This document shows, in pieces, positions 9,141-16,519 of a DNA stretch of 45,015 bases. Each line of letters starts with the position of its first letter. Positions within the stretch are counted from its first letter, which is position 1. Under the pieces are notes generated by a model, which had not been told where the DNA came from, searched no databases, and saw only the letters and a program-made list of their open reading frames with translations. Both the position numbers and the translations under genes were made by a program. Source of the stretch: an uncultured bacterium (GTDB lineage: Bacteria; Verrucomicrobiota; Kiritimatiellia; RFP12; UBA3636); the NCBI GenBank assembly GCA_902793555.1, contig CADBEF010000006.1, positions 1 through 45,015 on the forward strand, in the 5' to 3' direction.

Positions 9141-10105
9141 GGATTGCGGGCGGCGGCGACCTGGGCGGCGATCCAGGGGTAGAGTCTCGCCAAGCCGTCG
9201 CGGAGCGCGAAGCGGGGGCGCCAGCCCGTGTTTTCGATGCGGGCGGTGGAGAAGTTGCGGGAGGCCACGCCGACGGGGCCGGGCACGGACTTCGCGGCGA
9301 TGCGCTTGCCGGCGACGTCCGCGATCGCGGCGAGCAGTTCGCGCACGGTCACGTATTCCTGCGTTCCGATGTTCGCGGGCTTGAAGTCGAGGTCGGACGC
9401 CATGAGTGCGAGAATGCCTTCCACGAGGTCGTCCACGTAGATGAAGTTGCGGACGGCGTTTCCGTCGCCCCAGATCTCGACCTCGCCGCCGTCCGGCGTC
9501 TCGGCCACCTTGCGCGACAGGGCCGCGGGCGCCTTCTCCCGGCCGCCGCGCCAGGTGCCCTCGGGTCCGTAGCAGTTCTGGAAGCGCGCCACGCGCACTT
9601 TCATCCCGAACGCCCGGGCGTGGGCGAAGGCCATGCGCTCGGCGTAGAGCTTCTCCCAGCCGTAGTCGTTGTCGGGACGCGCCGGATACGCGTCGTCTTC
9701 GGAGAGCGGCGGCTCGCCCCGGGCCATGTCGCGGTAGACGCACACGGACGAGGAGAAGAAGTACCGGCCGACGCCTTTCTCCGCGGCGGCGCGGACCACG
9801 TTCGCGTTGATCAGCACGCTGTCGTGCATGATGTCCGCGGACGCCGCGTGGATGTAGCCCATGCCGCCCATGTCGGCGGCGAGCTGGTAGACTTCGTCCG
9901 GCGCGGCGCCGCCCGGCAGGGCGAGCGCCGCTTCGGCGGAGGCGCGTTCGCGCAAGTCGAGCAGGAGGAATTCGTCGGCGGCGGTCGGCGAGAACTCCGG
10001 CTTCTTGAGGTCGACGCCGCGCACCCGGTATCCGCGCGCCTTGAGCGCACGCGCAAGATGGGAGCCGATGAAGCCGCCCGCGCCGCAAACGACTGCAGTT
10101 TTCAT
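9137..10105 (-). CDS. gme: GDP-mannose 3,5-epimerase-like SDR enzyme
   Basis: 322 residues, an extended short-chain dehydrogenase. CGAGGFIGSH (7-16) binds NAD. The sequence follows GDP-mannose 3,5-epimerase closely: ADMGGMGYIHAASADIMHDS, SSSVCVY (Cys122), YGWEKLYAE (Tyr148, Lys152), ARFQNCYGPEGTWRGGREKA (Lys191), EIWGDGNAVRNFIYVDDLVE. Cys145, Tyr174, Lys178 and Lys217 of the plant enzyme line up with Cys122, Tyr148, Lys152 and Lys191 at a near-constant offset, so all key catalytic residues appear present. The reaction converts GDP-D-mannose to GDP-L-galactose and GDP-L-gulose. In bacteria this would feed surface polysaccharide rather than ascorbate. A bacterial enzyme of this type has been characterised from the verrucomicrobial genus Methylacidiphilum. 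First gene of a four-gene operon. Confidence 0.8.
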   Translation of the reverse strand: MKTAVVCGAGGFIGSHLARALKARGYRVRGVDLKKPEFSPTAADEFLLLDLRERASAEAALALPGGAAPDEVYQLAADMGGMGYIHAASADIMHDSVLINANVVRAAAEKGVGRYFFSSSVCVYRDMARGEPPLSEDDAYPARPDNDYGWEKLYAERMAFAHARAFGMKVRVARFQNCYGPEGTWRGGREKAPAALSRKVAETPDGGEVEIWGDGNAVRNFIYVDDLVEGILALMASDLDFKPANIGTQEYVTVRELLAAIADVAGKRIAAKSVPGPVGVASRNFSTARIENTGWRPRFALRDGLARLYPWIAAQVAAARNP

Positions 10106-10123
10106 GGAGTGGAATGAATTCGT

Positions 10124-10140
10124 TCCGGCGTTGTGCCGGA
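10124..10140 (-). promoter_or_regulatory. Stem-loop in the leader of the epimerase operon
   Basis: TCCGGC and GCCGGA form a 6-bp stem around GCACAACGCC sequence (loop of five bases as read on the minus strand) inside the 44-base stretch between the -10 box and the ATG. It is one of the few genes here with a real leader. Function is unknown; the hairpin may be an RNA control element or incidental. Confidence 0.35.
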
Positions 10141-10149
10141 TGGCGCGGC

Positions 10150-10178
10150 ATTATACACGGAACGCGCGCCCGGGGCAA
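10150..10178 (-). promoter_or_regulatory. Promoter of the gme operon
   Basis: TTGCCC (10178-10173), 17 bp, TATAAT (10155-10150) on the minus strand, the best -10 match in the window. The -35 lies inside an imperfect GC-rich inverted repeat that begins just after the stop of the EamA gene, so terminator-like and promoter signals are interleaved. Confidence 0.75.
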
Positions 10179-10191
10179 GCCCCCGCGCCCG

Positions 10192-11097
10192 TCACGTGCC
10201 GCGCGCGGTCGCGCGGGCGGCGGCGAGCTGGACGAAAACGACCGCGGCGAAGACGAGCGCGCAGCCCGCGACCTGCCGCGGCGAGAGCGCCTGTCGCAGG
10301 AAGAGCCGCCCGAAGAGCGCCGCGAAGACCGCCTCCAGGCTCATGAGCAGCGACGCGATCGCCGGGCGCGTCCGCTTCTGCGCGACGATCTGCAGCGTGT
10401 AGGCCACGCCCGAGGAGAGGAAGCCCGCGAACGCGACCGCCGGCAGCGCCGCGCGCAGCGATGCGGCCGAGAGGCGCGCGGCCTCGGAGGGAAGGAGCAG
10501 GAACGGCAGCCCCGCGAGGAAGGAGACGAGGAACTCGCCGGCCGCGAGCGCGATCGGGTCGACGCGCGGCGCGAAGCGGTCCACGAACAGGATCTGCACG
10601 GCGAAGAGCAGCGCGCAGAGCAGCGTGAGCGCCTCGCCCCGGCCGATCGCGAGCGAGGCGTCCGGCGCGACGGAGATGAGGAACAGCCCGGCGAGCGCGA
10701 TCGCCACGCCGGCCCACGTGGTCCGCAGCGGCGGCCGCCCGACGAGGAGCCCGAGGAGCGGAACCAGTAGCACGTAGTTCGCGGTGAGGAAGCCCGAGAG
10801 CCCGGCCGACGTCCACTGCAGCCCGACCTGCTGCGCCATCGACGCGGCGAAGAGCGCGAGGCCGCATGCGAGGGACCCCGCCACGAGCGCGCGGGCGCCG
10901 CCCGCCGCCGGGCGCAGGCCGGGCAAGCGCCGCCGCCACGCGATGACGGGCAGCAGCGCGAGGAAGCCCAGGAGGTTGCGCGCGACGCCGAACGTCCACG
11001 GCCCGACATGGTCCATGCCGAGGCTCTGCGCCACGAACGCCGCCCCCCAGATGACGGCGGTGAGCAGCAGCAGCAGCGAGGGGACGATCGAGGTCAC
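10192..11097 (-). CDS. EamA/DMT-family transporter
   Basis: 301 residues from a GTG at 11097, nine bases after the stop of the oxidoreductase gene. Longer readings run into that gene; an ATG 26 codons in would delete the first membrane helix. Ten hydrophobic helices in two EamA halves are evident, with family phrases such as LLLTAVIWGAAFVAQSLGMD at the N-terminus, GLSGFLTANYVLLVPLLGLL closing the first half, and RPAIASLLMSLEAVFAALFG with LSPRQVAGCALVFAAV in the second. The family exports or imports amino acids, nucleotide sugars and other small metabolites; the substrate cannot be told from sequence. Probably co-transcribed with the Gfo/Idh gene. Confidence 0.85.
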   Translation of the reverse strand: MTSIVPSLLLLLTAVIWGAAFVAQSLGMDHVGPWTFGVARNLLGFLALLPVIAWRRRLPGLRPAAGGARALVAGSLACGLALFAASMAQQVGLQWTSAGLSGFLTANYVLLVPLLGLLVGRPPLRTTWAGVAIALAGLFLISVAPDASLAIGRGEALTLLCALLFAVQILFVDRFAPRVDPIALAAGEFLVSFLAGLPFLLLPSEAARLSAASLRAALPAVAFAGFLSSGVAYTLQIVAQKRTRPAIASLLMSLEAVFAALFGRLFLRQALSPRQVAGCALVFAAVVFVQLAAARATARGT

Positions 11098-11105
11098 GGG
11101 CGCCG

Positions 11106-12170
11106 CTACAGGCGGACTTCGCGGCCTTCGGCGGCCGACTTGTAGAACCCTTCGAGGATCGCGATCATGTCGACGCCCTGCTGCGGCCTGTAGCACGGCT
11201 CGGCGCCGTCGAGGACGACGTCGACGAAGTTCTTCAGGTTGCGCGCGTGGCCGTCGTCCTTCTGCTCGCCGGGCGGGAGGACGTCGAGCAGCTCGCCGTT
11301 CTCCTCCGTGAAGATCTTCATCTGCGAGTTTTCGACCACGACGCCGGCCTTCGTGCCCAGGAGCTCGACGAAGCGCCGCTCCTTTTCGACGTTGCTCGCC
11401 CACGAGAACTCGATCTGCAGCACGGCGCCGTTGTCGAAACGGATGAAGCCCATCGCGAGGTCCTCCACGTCGAACGTGCCGCCCGCGACGGCGTCGCCGA
11501 ACTTCGCGTGCTCGGAGTCGGAGACGTCGCTCCCGTCGGCGAACTTGCGGAACGTCTGGCCGGAGACCGCCACGGGCCGCGGGTTGCCCATGAGCCAGAC
11601 CGCCAGGTCGATCATGTGGACCCCCAGGTCGATGAGCGGGCCGCCGCCGGACTGCGCCTTGGTGGTGAACCAGCCGCCCTTGCCGGGGATGCCGCGGCGG
11701 CGCTGCCAGCCGCAGCGGCCGGCGTAGATCTCGCCCGCGCGGCCGTCCGCGACGAACTTCTTGAGGTACTTCGCCGCGTCCGTGAAGCGGTTGTTTCGCA
11801 TCACCATGAGGACCTTGCCGGCCTTCGCGGCGGCGTCGCGCATGGCGGCCGCCTTGGAGGCGTCGATCGCGTCCGGCTTCTCGCAGAAGACGTGCTTGCC
11901 GGCCGCGAACGCGGCGATGGCGATCTCGCTGTGCAGGTAGTTCGGCGTGCAGATGTCGACCGCGTCGATCTCCGGGTCCTCCAGCAGCTCGCGGTAGTCC
12001 GCGTACTGCTTCGCGCCGGGGAAGCTCCCGTCGACGACCGCCTGCGTGCGCTCGGGGAGGATGTCGCAGGCCGCGACGAATTCGATGCGCGGCTCGTGCC
12101 TGTAGAAGAAGTCGATGTGGAAGCGGCCCATGCCGCCGCAGCCGATGAGGGCGATGCGAAGCTTTTTCAT
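11106..12170 (-). CDS. Gfo/Idh/MocA-family NAD(P)-dependent oxidoreductase
   Basis: 354 residues. The N-terminal Rossmann fold has ALIGCGGMGRFH, then DAVDICTPNYLHSEIAIAAF and the signature GKHVFCEKPDA with the catalytic Lys of EKP. The C-terminal domain contains GGGPLIDLGVHMIDLAVWLM with the conserved Asp and His, and an open beta-sheet half ending in CYRPQQGVDMIAILEGFYKS. Such enzymes oxidise or reduce sugars, inositols and their derivatives, or remove sugars by an NAD-dependent hydrolytic route. The substrate is unknown. The next gene is a small-molecule transporter that may move the product or substrate. A tandem 8-bp repeat array lies directly upstream. Confidence 0.88.
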   Translation of the reverse strand: MKKLRIALIGCGGMGRFHIDFFYRHEPRIEFVAACDILPERTQAVVDGSFPGAKQYADYRELLEDPEIDAVDICTPNYLHSEIAIAAFAAGKHVFCEKPDAIDASKAAAMRDAAAKAGKVLMVMRNNRFTDAAKYLKKFVADGRAGEIYAGRCGWQRRRGIPGKGGWFTTKAQSGGGPLIDLGVHMIDLAVWLMGNPRPVAVSGQTFRKFADGSDVSDSEHAKFGDAVAGGTFDVEDLAMGFIRFDNGAVLQIEFSWASNVEKERRFVELLGTKAGVVVENSQMKIFTEENGELLDVLPPGEQKDDGHARNLKNFVDVVLDGAEPCYRPQQGVDMIAILEGFYKSAAEGREVRL

Positions 12171-12226
12171 GGTTAGGTGGTTAGGTGGTTAGGTGGTTGG
12201 GTGGTCTGGTGGTTTGATGGTCTGGA
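12171..12226. repeat. Seven tandem 8-bp units between gatB and an oxidoreductase gene
   Basis: Units on the plus strand are GGTTAGGT three times, then GGTTGGGT, GGTCTGGT, GGTTTGAT and GGTCTGGA. The array starts immediately upstream of the oxidoreductase ATG at 12170, within a 65-base intergenic space, and becomes more diverged away from that start. It occupies the ribosome-binding region of that gene. Confidence 0.85.
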
Positions 12227-12235
12227 AGGGCGGGG

Positions 12236-13672
12236 TCAGGAGAGGAGCTTCTTGAGGGCTTCCGCGGCGAGCTTGGGGTTCGCCTTGCCCTTCGAGAGCT
12301 TCATGACCTGGCCGACGAGGAACTGCAGGCTCGCGGCCTTGCCGCCGCGGAACTCGGCGGCGGGCTTGGGGTTCGCCTCGATCGCGGCTTTCGCGAAGCC
12401 CTCGATCGCGCCGGTGTCCGCGACCTGCGCGAGGCCGCGCTCCTTCACGATCGCGGCCGGGTCGCCGCCCTTCTCGAAGATCTCCTCGAGGAGCGCCTTC
12501 GCGGTCGGGCCGTTCACGGTCTTCGCGTCGACGAGCTTCAGCAGCGCGGCGAAGGACGCGGGCGTGACGGTCGTCAGTCCGGCGACGTCGAGCTCCGCGG
12601 CGCCGAGCAGGCGCAGCAGGTCGCCCATGATCCAGTTGGACGCGAGCTTCGCGGGCGCGCCGGCGGCGACGGCCGCCTCGAAGAAATCCGCGAGCGGCTT
12701 CTGCGCGGCGAGGACGCCGGCGTCGTAGGCCGGGATGCCGAGCGCGGTCTGGAAGCGCTCGCGCTTCGCCTCCGGCGCCTCGGGCAGCGCCGCGCGCCAC
12801 GCCTCGACCTGCTCCTCCGTCAGGTCGACGGGCAGCAGGTCCGGCTCCGGGAAGTAGCGGTAGTCGTGCGCGTTCTCCTTCGTGCGCATCGGGAACGTCT
12901 CGCCGAGGTCGCCGTCCCAGCGGCGCGTCTCCTGCACGACCGCGCCGCCGGCCTCCAGCAGGGCGGTCTGGCGCGCGATCTCGAACTCGAGCGCGGCGTG
13001 GATGCCCTTGAAGGTGTTCATGTTCTTGATCTCGACCTTCGTGCCGAGCCTCTCCGAACCCTCGGGACGCAGCGAGACGTTCACGTCCGAGCGCATGTTG
13101 CCGTCCTCGAGGTTGCAGTCCGAGACGCCCGCGTAGACGAGGATCTCGCGCAGCTTCTGCAGGTACTCCATCGCCTCGTCGGGGGACGCCAGGTCCGGCT
13201 CGCCGACGATCTCCATGAGCGGCGTGCCGCAGCGGTTGTAGTCCACGCCCGAGTGCCGCGCGTAGTGGTTGATCTTCGCGGCGTCCTCCTCCAGGTGGAT
13301 GTGGTTGACGCGGACGCGCTTCGGGGCGCCGGACGGGACGCCGCCCTCGTGGATGTCGACCCCGCCGCCGAGGCAGAGCGGGCGGTCGCTCTGCGAAATC
13401 TGGTAGTTCTTCGACATGTCCGGGTAGAAGTAGTTCTTCCGGGCGAACTCCGCGTGGCGCGCGATCCGGCAGCCGAGCATGAGGCCGGACATGACCGTGA
13501 ACTTCACGGCCTCCTTGTTCGCGCGCGGGAGGGCGCCGGGCAGGCCGAGGCAGACGGGACAGACGTTCGTGTTCGGCTCGCTCTCCGTCGAGAGCAGGCA
13601 CCCGCAGAACATCTTCGTGCGGGTCTTGAGCTGGACGTGCGTCTCGAGGCCGATGTTGACGAGGTATTTCAT
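12236..13672 (-). CDS. gatB: Aspartyl/glutamyl-tRNA amidotransferase subunit B
   Basis: 478 residues, the normal length for GatB. Hallmarks are NIGLETHVQLKTRTKMFCGC, NVCPVCLGLPGALPRANKEA (a Cys cluster), ARKNYFYPDMSKNYQISQSD, EDAAKINHY, DYNRCGTPLMEIVGEPDL and the C-terminal GatB/YqeY region ending in FLVGQVMKLSKGKANPKLAA. GatB with GatA and GatC converts misacylated Glu-tRNA(Gln) or Asp-tRNA(Asn) to the amide form. GatA and GatC are not in the window. The start at 13672 gives MKYLVNIGLE; the promoter ends eight bases upstream, so longer readings are excluded. Divergent from thrH. Confidence 0.97.
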   Translation of the reverse strand: MKYLVNIGLETHVQLKTRTKMFCGCLLSTESEPNTNVCPVCLGLPGALPRANKEAVKFTVMSGLMLGCRIARHAEFARKNYFYPDMSKNYQISQSDRPLCLGGGVDIHEGGVPSGAPKRVRVNHIHLEEDAAKINHYARHSGVDYNRCGTPLMEIVGEPDLASPDEAMEYLQKLREILVYAGVSDCNLEDGNMRSDVNVSLRPEGSERLGTKVEIKNMNTFKGIHAALEFEIARQTALLEAGGAVVQETRRWDGDLGETFPMRTKENAHDYRYFPEPDLLPVDLTEEQVEAWRAALPEAPEAKRERFQTALGIPAYDAGVLAAQKPLADFFEAAVAAGAPAKLASNWIMGDLLRLLGAAELDVAGLTTVTPASFAALLKLVDAKTVNGPTAKALLEEIFEKGGDPAAIVKERGLAQVADTGAIEGFAKAAIEANPKPAAEFRGGKAASLQFLVGQVMKLSKGKANPKLAAEALKKLLS

Positions 13673-13680
13673 GGGCGCGC

Positions 13681-13710
13681 ATTCTACCACAACGTCCCGC
13701 CCGCATGCAA
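13681..13710 (-). promoter_or_regulatory. Promoter of gatB
   Basis: TTGCAT (13710-13705), 18 bp, TAGAAT (13686-13681), preceded by TGG as an extended -10. The box ends eight bases before the ATG, predicting a leaderless transcript. Confidence 0.7.
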
Positions 13711-13725
13711 ACGCGCGCGGGCCGC

Positions 13726-13754
13726 TTGAACGCGGAAACGATTTCGTGTAGAGT
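13726..13754 (+). promoter_or_regulatory. Promoter of thrH
   Basis: TTGAAC (13726-13731), 17 bp, TAGAGT (13749-13754). It is back to back with the gatB promoter; the two -35 boxes are 15 bp apart, so polymerases may compete. The leader is about 24 bases. Confidence 0.6.
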
Positions 13755-13784
13755 TCCGGGCCGTAGCAACCCAACGGAACCGAC

Positions 13785-14390
13785 ATGAACATCGTCTGCC
13801 TCGACGTCGAGGGCGTCCTCGTGCCCGAAATCTGGATCGCGTTCGCCGACGCGACCGGCCTGCCGCAGCTGCGCCGCACCACGCGCGACGAGCCGGACTA
13901 CGCCAAGCTCATGGCGTTCCGGCTCGGCGTCCTGCGCGAGAACGGCCTCGGCCTGCGCCGCATCCAGGAGGTCATCGCCGGGATCGAACCGCTCCCCGGC
14001 GCGAAGGACTTCCTCGACGCGCTCCGCGCCGAGACCCAGGTGATTCTCCTGAGCGACACGTTCGAGCAGTTCGCCGCGCCCCTCATGGAGAAGCTCGGCC
14101 GTCCGACGCTCTTCTGCAACACGCTCGACGTGGCGCCCGACGGCTCGATCGCCGGCTACCGCATGCGCGTGGCGCAGTCCAAGCTCGCCACCGTGCGGGC
14201 CCTCCAGTCGATCGGTTTCGACACGATCGCCGCGGGGGACAGCCACAACGACCTGGCGATGATCCGCGCCTCCAAGGCCGGCTTCCTGTTCCGCAGCACG
14301 CCCGCGATCGAGGCGGCCAATCCCGACCTGCCCGCGTTCGAGTCCTATGCGGACCTGCTCGGCGCCATCCGCGCCGCGCTCGCCCGCTAG
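13785..14390 (+). CDS. thrH: ThrH-type phosphoserine phosphatase / homoserine phosphotransferase
   Basis: 201 residues, a HAD-superfamily enzyme. The first motif is CLDVEGVLVPEIWIAFADAT, with the nucleophile Asp at residue 6; the form DxEG in place of the common DxDxT is typical of ThrH. Further matches are TTRDEPDYAKLM, IQEVIAGIEPLPGAKDF, motif II ILLSDTFEQFAAPLMEKLGR and the acidic motif AGDSHNDLAMI. ThrH hydrolyses phosphoserine and can transfer the phosphate to homoserine, linking serine and threonine synthesis. Single-gene unit with its own promoter; a GC-rich hairpin spans the stop codon. Confidence 0.92.
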   Translation: MNIVCLDVEGVLVPEIWIAFADATGLPQLRRTTRDEPDYAKLMAFRLGVLRENGLGLRRIQEVIAGIEPLPGAKDFLDALRAETQVILLSDTFEQFAAPLMEKLGRPTLFCNTLDVAPDGSIAGYRMRVAQSKLATVRALQSIGFDTIAAGDSHNDLAMIRASKAGFLFRSTPAIEAANPDLPAFESYADLLGAIRAALAR

Positions 14391-14400
14391 CCCGGCGGGC
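14382..14400 (+). terminator. Hairpin across the thrH stop codon, possible weak terminator
   Basis: GCCCGC (14382-14387) pairs with GCGGGC (14395-14400) around a seven-base loop that contains the TAG stop. No T-tract follows. The same six-base stem sequence occurs after the beta-helix gene at 4708-4725. Confidence 0.3.
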
Positions 14401-14428
14401 GCGCTTCCGGAACGGGGCGAAAAATCGG

Positions 14429-14457
14429 TTGCAACCGCGTCCGTTTTCTGGTAGAGT
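14429..14457 (+). promoter_or_regulatory. Promoter of tRNA-Ser and probably the TetR gene
   Basis: TTGCAA (14429-14434), 17 bp, TAGAGT (14452-14457) with extended TGG. The mature tRNA begins 36 bases beyond the -10. Confidence 0.65.
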
Positions 14458-14493
14458 CACCGCCCGTCAAGACGCGACCAGCGCATCATCCGC

Positions 14494-14581
14494 GGAGGGG
14501 TGACAGAGTGGCCGATCGTGCATGACTGGAAATCATGTTTACCGCAAGGTAACGGGGGTTCGAATCCCCCCCCCTCCGCCA
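14494..14581 (+). tRNA. tRNA-Ser (GGA)
   Basis: Acceptor GGAGGGG pairs with CCCCTCC, discriminator G, and CCA is encoded. The anticodon stem CATGA/TCATG encloses CTGGAAA with anticodon GGA. A long variable arm (TTACCGCAAGGTAA region) typical of serine tRNAs follows, then the T-arm GGGGGTTCGAATCCCCC. Length is 88. The TetR gene starts 15 bases after the CCA with no terminator between. Confidence 0.95.
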
Positions 14582-14596
14582 AATCCCTTTTCCCCG

Positions 14597-15268
14597 ATGA
14601 ACCAGCCAGCCGGCACGGGGCGCGCACGCGCCGCCAAGGAGCGCATCCTCCGTGCGGCCCGCGAACTGTTCGCGGAGAACGGGTTCCGCGACACGACGGT
14701 CCGCGACATCGCGAAGCGCGCGGGCGTCAACGGCGCCGCGATCAACTACTATTTCACGTCGAAGGAATCGCTCTACGCGTCGATCTTCGAAGAGGCGTTC
14801 GAGCGCTTCCGCCGGCCGTTCGCCGACATGCTCGAGGGGGTGCGCGACCAGGCGACCTGGCGCGCGGCGCTGGAGGCGTGGTTCGACTTCGTCCTCGAAC
14901 TCTTCCTCCTCGACACGCCCGAGCGCAGCATCTTCCGCCGGCTCGTCGCCCAGGAACGCGCCGCGCCCGGCGAGGCGACCGCGCGCATCGTGGAGAGCGT
15001 CATCCGCCCCGTGGCGGCCGTCTTGCGCGACCTGCTCCGCATGTCGATGCCGGACGCGGAGCCGGCGGTCTTCCACGCCGCGTTCATCACGACGATGAGC
15101 CAGTGCGCCGTTTTCATGCACCGCGACCCGCCGTGGGATCCCTTCGTGGTCAGCGCGCGCGTCCCCCGCGAGACGTGGGTCCGCATGGTCCGCGACGAAA
15201 TCGTCGCCAACGTCTGCGCCCGGCGCTCGTTCGTCCGGCGGACGGAACCGCGCTCCCTTTTCTCCTAG
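14597..15268 (+). CDS. TetR/AcrR-family transcriptional regulator
   Basis: 223 residues from ATG 14597; earlier in-frame starts lie inside the tRNA-Ser gene and are rejected. The DNA-binding domain is standard: AAKERILRAARELFAENGFR, then TTVRDIAKRAGVNGAAINYY and FTSKESLYASIFEEAFERF (about residues 12-66). The C-terminal ligand domain (70-215) includes RSIFRRLVAQERAAPGEATA and resembles the CecR/YbiH-type subgroup that often controls efflux genes, though no target is adjacent. The gene appears to be expressed with the upstream tRNA. Its stop TAG overlaps the stop of trmB in a shared CTAG. The ligand and regulon are unknown. Confidence 0.9.
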   Translation: MNQPAGTGRARAAKERILRAARELFAENGFRDTTVRDIAKRAGVNGAAINYYFTSKESLYASIFEEAFERFRRPFADMLEGVRDQATWRAALEAWFDFVLELFLLDTPERSIFRRLVAQERAAPGEATARIVESVIRPVAAVLRDLLRMSMPDAEPAVFHAAFITTMSQCAVFMHRDPPWDPFVVSARVPRETWVRMVRDEIVANVCARRSFVRRTEPRSLFS

Positions 15269-15987
15269 CGCTTGCGCCAGGCGGCCTCGGAGACGGTCTT
15301 TCCCTGGGCGAGGAACTTGAGCTCGAAGTCCGTCCGTTCGTCCGGGCCGCGGGCGGGCGGCGCGACGCGTTCGAAGCGGTCGTCCGCGGCCATCGTGCCG
15401 AGCATCTGCGCGAAGTAGGGCGCGCTGTCCGTCGCCGCGTGCAGGATCCCGCCGCGGGCCAGGAGCCGGTGGACGAGCTCCACGTTCGGCGCGCGGAAAA
15501 ACCGGTTGCGCGCGTGGCGGTCTTTCGGCCACGGATCGGGGAAGAGCACGTGGACGGCCGCGACGGACCCCGGCGGCACGCAGAACTCCAGCGCGTAGCG
15601 GGCCTCCCCGACGAGGTAGGCGAGATTCGTCTGCCCCGCCCGGCGCGAGATCACGTCCGACCGCGCGACGCGCGCGCCCTCCTGTTCGACGGCGAGCAGC
15701 CGGATTTCCGGGTGCGCCGCGGCGCGTCCGCGCGCGAAGCGCCCGTAGCCCGAGCCGACGTCGATCTCGACGGGCGCGCCGGCGGCGCGGGCGGCGTCGA
15801 AGAACGCGCGGACGGGGCAGGCGGGGTCGCAGGGCGGGGGCGGGCGGTCGCGGCGCTCCAGCCGCTCCTTCATCGCCCCGTCGGCGCGCAGGACCGGGCA
15901 CGCGCCCGGGTCGAGCTCGAGGGTCGGGGGGAGCGAGGGGTCGCGCTGCAGTTCGAGCGCGCGCATGACGTGGCGGTCGCGTGGCAT
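15265..15987 (-). CDS. trmB: tRNA (guanine-N7)-methyltransferase
   Basis: 240 residues. The SAM-binding motif EIDVGSGYGRFARGRAAAHP and the family signature HVLFPDPWPKDRHARNRFFR are present, with the C-terminal TDFELKFLAQGKTV typical of TrmB. The enzyme methylates G46 in the variable loop of tRNAs. The N-terminus (MPRDRHVMRALELQRDPSLP) is longer than in many TrmB proteins and starts 11 bases after the DUF721 gene stop. An internal ATG at residue 8 is also possible. Co-transcribed with the DUF721 gene; 3' end overlaps the TetR gene. Confidence 0.9.
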   Translation of the reverse strand: MPRDRHVMRALELQRDPSLPPTLELDPGACPVLRADGAMKERLERRDRPPPPCDPACPVRAFFDAARAAGAPVEIDVGSGYGRFARGRAAAHPEIRLLAVEQEGARVARSDVISRRAGQTNLAYLVGEARYALEFCVPPGSVAAVHVLFPDPWPKDRHARNRFFRAPNVELVHRLLARGGILHAATDSAPYFAQMLGTMAADDRFERVAPPARGPDERTDFELKFLAQGKTVSEAAWRKR

Positions 15988-15998
15988 GGCGGCGGCGG

Positions 15999-16415
15999 TC
16001 AGGTTGCGGCGCGCAGGACGCGCAGCGAGCGGACGGCGGGCAGAGCCGGCGGAGGCGAAAGCGCCGCGTTGAGCCGCGGGAGCAGGTCGCGCGCGGCGGT
16101 TCGGCGGATCGTGGCGTAGCGGGTCGCGCCGCCGTGGACGAAGACGGTCAGCACGCCGTGCTCGAGCGCCCCCGGCGTTGCGTGCAGCGCGTAGTCGTCG
16201 CCGACGATCGAGCGCCAGTCGCGTTCCAGCCGGAGCGCGGCCGGGTCGGGCGCGGGGACGCCGAGCTGCTTCACGACGCGGGACACCGCGTCCGCCGCGC
16301 TTTCGCCCTCCTTGAACGGCGGGTCGGGAAACGGCGCGTCCGTGCGCAGGAACTCCTTGCGCACGGCCCACGAGCCGGGCGTGTAGTCCTTGGGGAATGT
16401 GCGGCGCCGTTCCAT
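15999..16415 (-). CDS. DUF721/DciA-like protein
   Basis: 138 residues from ATG 16415. A GTG at 16433 would add six residues, but the promoter -10 box (16429-16424) lies between the two, which decides for the ATG. The DUF721 core is in the second half: DWRSIVGDDYALHATPGALE, HGVLTVFVHGGATRYATIRR and DLLPRLNAAL. DUF721 includes DciA, the ancestral loader of the replicative helicase DnaB. The N-terminal 50 residues are specific to this lineage as far as I can tell. Helicase loading is inferred from family membership. Confidence 0.75.
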   Translation of the reverse strand: MERRRTFPKDYTPGSWAVRKEFLRTDAPFPDPPFKEGESAADAVSRVVKQLGVPAPDPAALRLERDWRSIVGDDYALHATPGALEHGVLTVFVHGGATRYATIRRTAARDLLPRLNAALSPPPALPAVRSLRVLRAAT

Positions 16416-16423
16416 GCCGCGGA

Positions 16424-16452
16424 AGGATACCACGTCCCGGTCCGCGCGGCAA
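16424..16452 (-). promoter_or_regulatory. Promoter of the DUF721-trmB operon
   Basis: TTGCCG (16452-16447), 17 bp, TATCCT (16429-16424) with extended TGG. The -10 ends eight bases before the ATG at 16415. Confidence 0.6.
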
Positions 16453-16482
16453 CCCCCGCGCGACCGGCCCGCGCGAATGCGC

Positions 16483-16511
16483 TTGCGCGGGCGGCCGCGT
16501 TTCCGTATACT
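16483..16511 (+). promoter_or_regulatory. Promoter of the ECF sigma-factor operon
   Basis: TTGCGC (16483-16488), 17 bp, TATACT (16506-16511). The ATG follows after eight bases. This looks like a housekeeping promoter rather than an ECF-type autoregulated one. Confidence 0.65.
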
Positions 16512-16519
16512 TCGGGGGC

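Noticed and set aside
12171-12226. Possible CRISPR array
   Set aside because: Units are 8 bp with no spacers and no cas genes nearby.
14522-14596. Upstream start for the TetR gene
   Set aside because: The added codons lie inside the tRNA-Ser gene; the TetR domain begins normally from ATG 14597.
16416-16433. GTG start at 16433 for the DUF721 gene
   Set aside because: The promoter -10 box (16429-16424) falls between this GTG and the ATG at 16415, so the GTG would not be transcribed.
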